Assembly (NCBI RefSeq): GCF_037975245.1 | Contig: NC_092563.1 | Span: 18,653,594 to 18,717,593, forward strand | From: Apostichopus japonicus | Lineage: Eukaryota; Echinodermata; Holothuroidea; Aspidochirotida; Stichopodidae | Reading direction: 5' to 3' | DNA length: 64,000 nucleotides | In this document: positions 63,866 through 64,000 of the stretch, piece by piece | Position numbering within the stretch: the stretch's first letter is position 1 | Layout: every line of letters begins with the position of its first letter | The notes under the pieces: generated by a model | What the model was told of the DNA's origin: nothing | What the model saw: only the letters and a program-made list of their open reading frames with translations | Database searches by the model: none | Position numbers and translations under genes: made by a program

Positions 63866-64000
63866 ACCCCTGTCCATTTTCCCAACATCTCCAAACACTG
63901 TCTAACATTATATTATAGCTCACACCCAAAGACTCCCCTTAACACCCCAGATACAGTGTAACCACTCATAGGTGGCCTCAAATGACTGAATACAACCTGT
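63866..64000. other. Window end, unique sequence
   Basis: No feature recognised after the tandem repeat ends. Confidence 0.4.

Overview
This is a piece of animal nuclear genome: AT-rich, intron-bearing and crowded with retroelements, DNA-transposon remnants and satellites. Metazoan-type TTAGGG repeats, a Penelope-like element, tRNA-derived SINEs, hAT-like non-autonomous elements and an animal-type eight-exon hydroxyacid oxidase gene suggest a marine invertebrate deuterostome. An echinoderm such as a sea cucumber would fit, but that last step is inference.

The only gene I can reconstruct completely is on the minus strand (50732 down to 42628). It is an (S)-2-hydroxyacid oxidase (HAO/glycolate oxidase family), 383 residues in eight coding exons. 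Every intron is GT..AG and all phases agree. Its FMN-binding C-terminal half is well conserved, but the middle exon lacks several usual active-site residues, and the C-terminus is not a standard peroxisomal signal. Its introns hold a 24-bp, a 14-bp and a 48-bp tandem repeat and a SINE. The 48-bp repeat multiplies the exon 7 splice donor. A broken Ty3/gypsy element starts 114 bp upstream of its start codon on the opposite strand.

Layout. 0-7 kb: unique AT-rich DNA, an exon-like ORF (3842-4089), a (GAT)n microsatellite and remnants of dispersed families. 7.2-10.6 kb: a SINE, the 3' end of a LINE, and a 2.1-kb (TATC)n array that begins exactly at the LINE tail. 13.7-17 kb: a palindromic repeat cluster and an 87-bp perfect inverted repeat encoding two hammerhead-ribozyme-like folds. 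17.1-19.8 kb: a candidate DNA transposon. 20-22.6 kb: a composite dispersed repeat with a nested hAT-like element, then a Penelope-like element with GIY-YIG domain and a hammerhead-like tail. 24 kb: a 33-bp minisatellite. 27-28.5 kb: MITE-like elements. 28.6-34.8 kb: two internal telomere-type arrays and a ~215-bp satellite with dimeric higher-order structure. 35.3-38.2 kb: a 145-bp tandem repeat and two arrays of a hairpin-forming ~22-bp unit. 38.2-41.8 kb: an inverted satellite copy split by a hAT-like element, then an inverted copy of the 20-21.6 kb composite repeat. 42.6-50.7 kb: the oxidase gene. 50.8-55.2 kb: gypsy and LINE remains. 59.3-60 kb: a hAT-like element with perfect ends. 61.6 kb: a cluster of TTAGTCGG-type octamers in both orientations. 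62.9-63.9 kb: another ~145-bp tandem repeat.

The most unusual items are the paired hammerhead-like folds (16.7-16.9 kb), the two-orientation hairpin arrays (13.7, 36.1, 37.9 kb), and the telomere-type arrays inside a dispersed satellite-bearing repeat. About thirty runs of nine or more G or C are scattered through the window, several close inside hAT-like termini.
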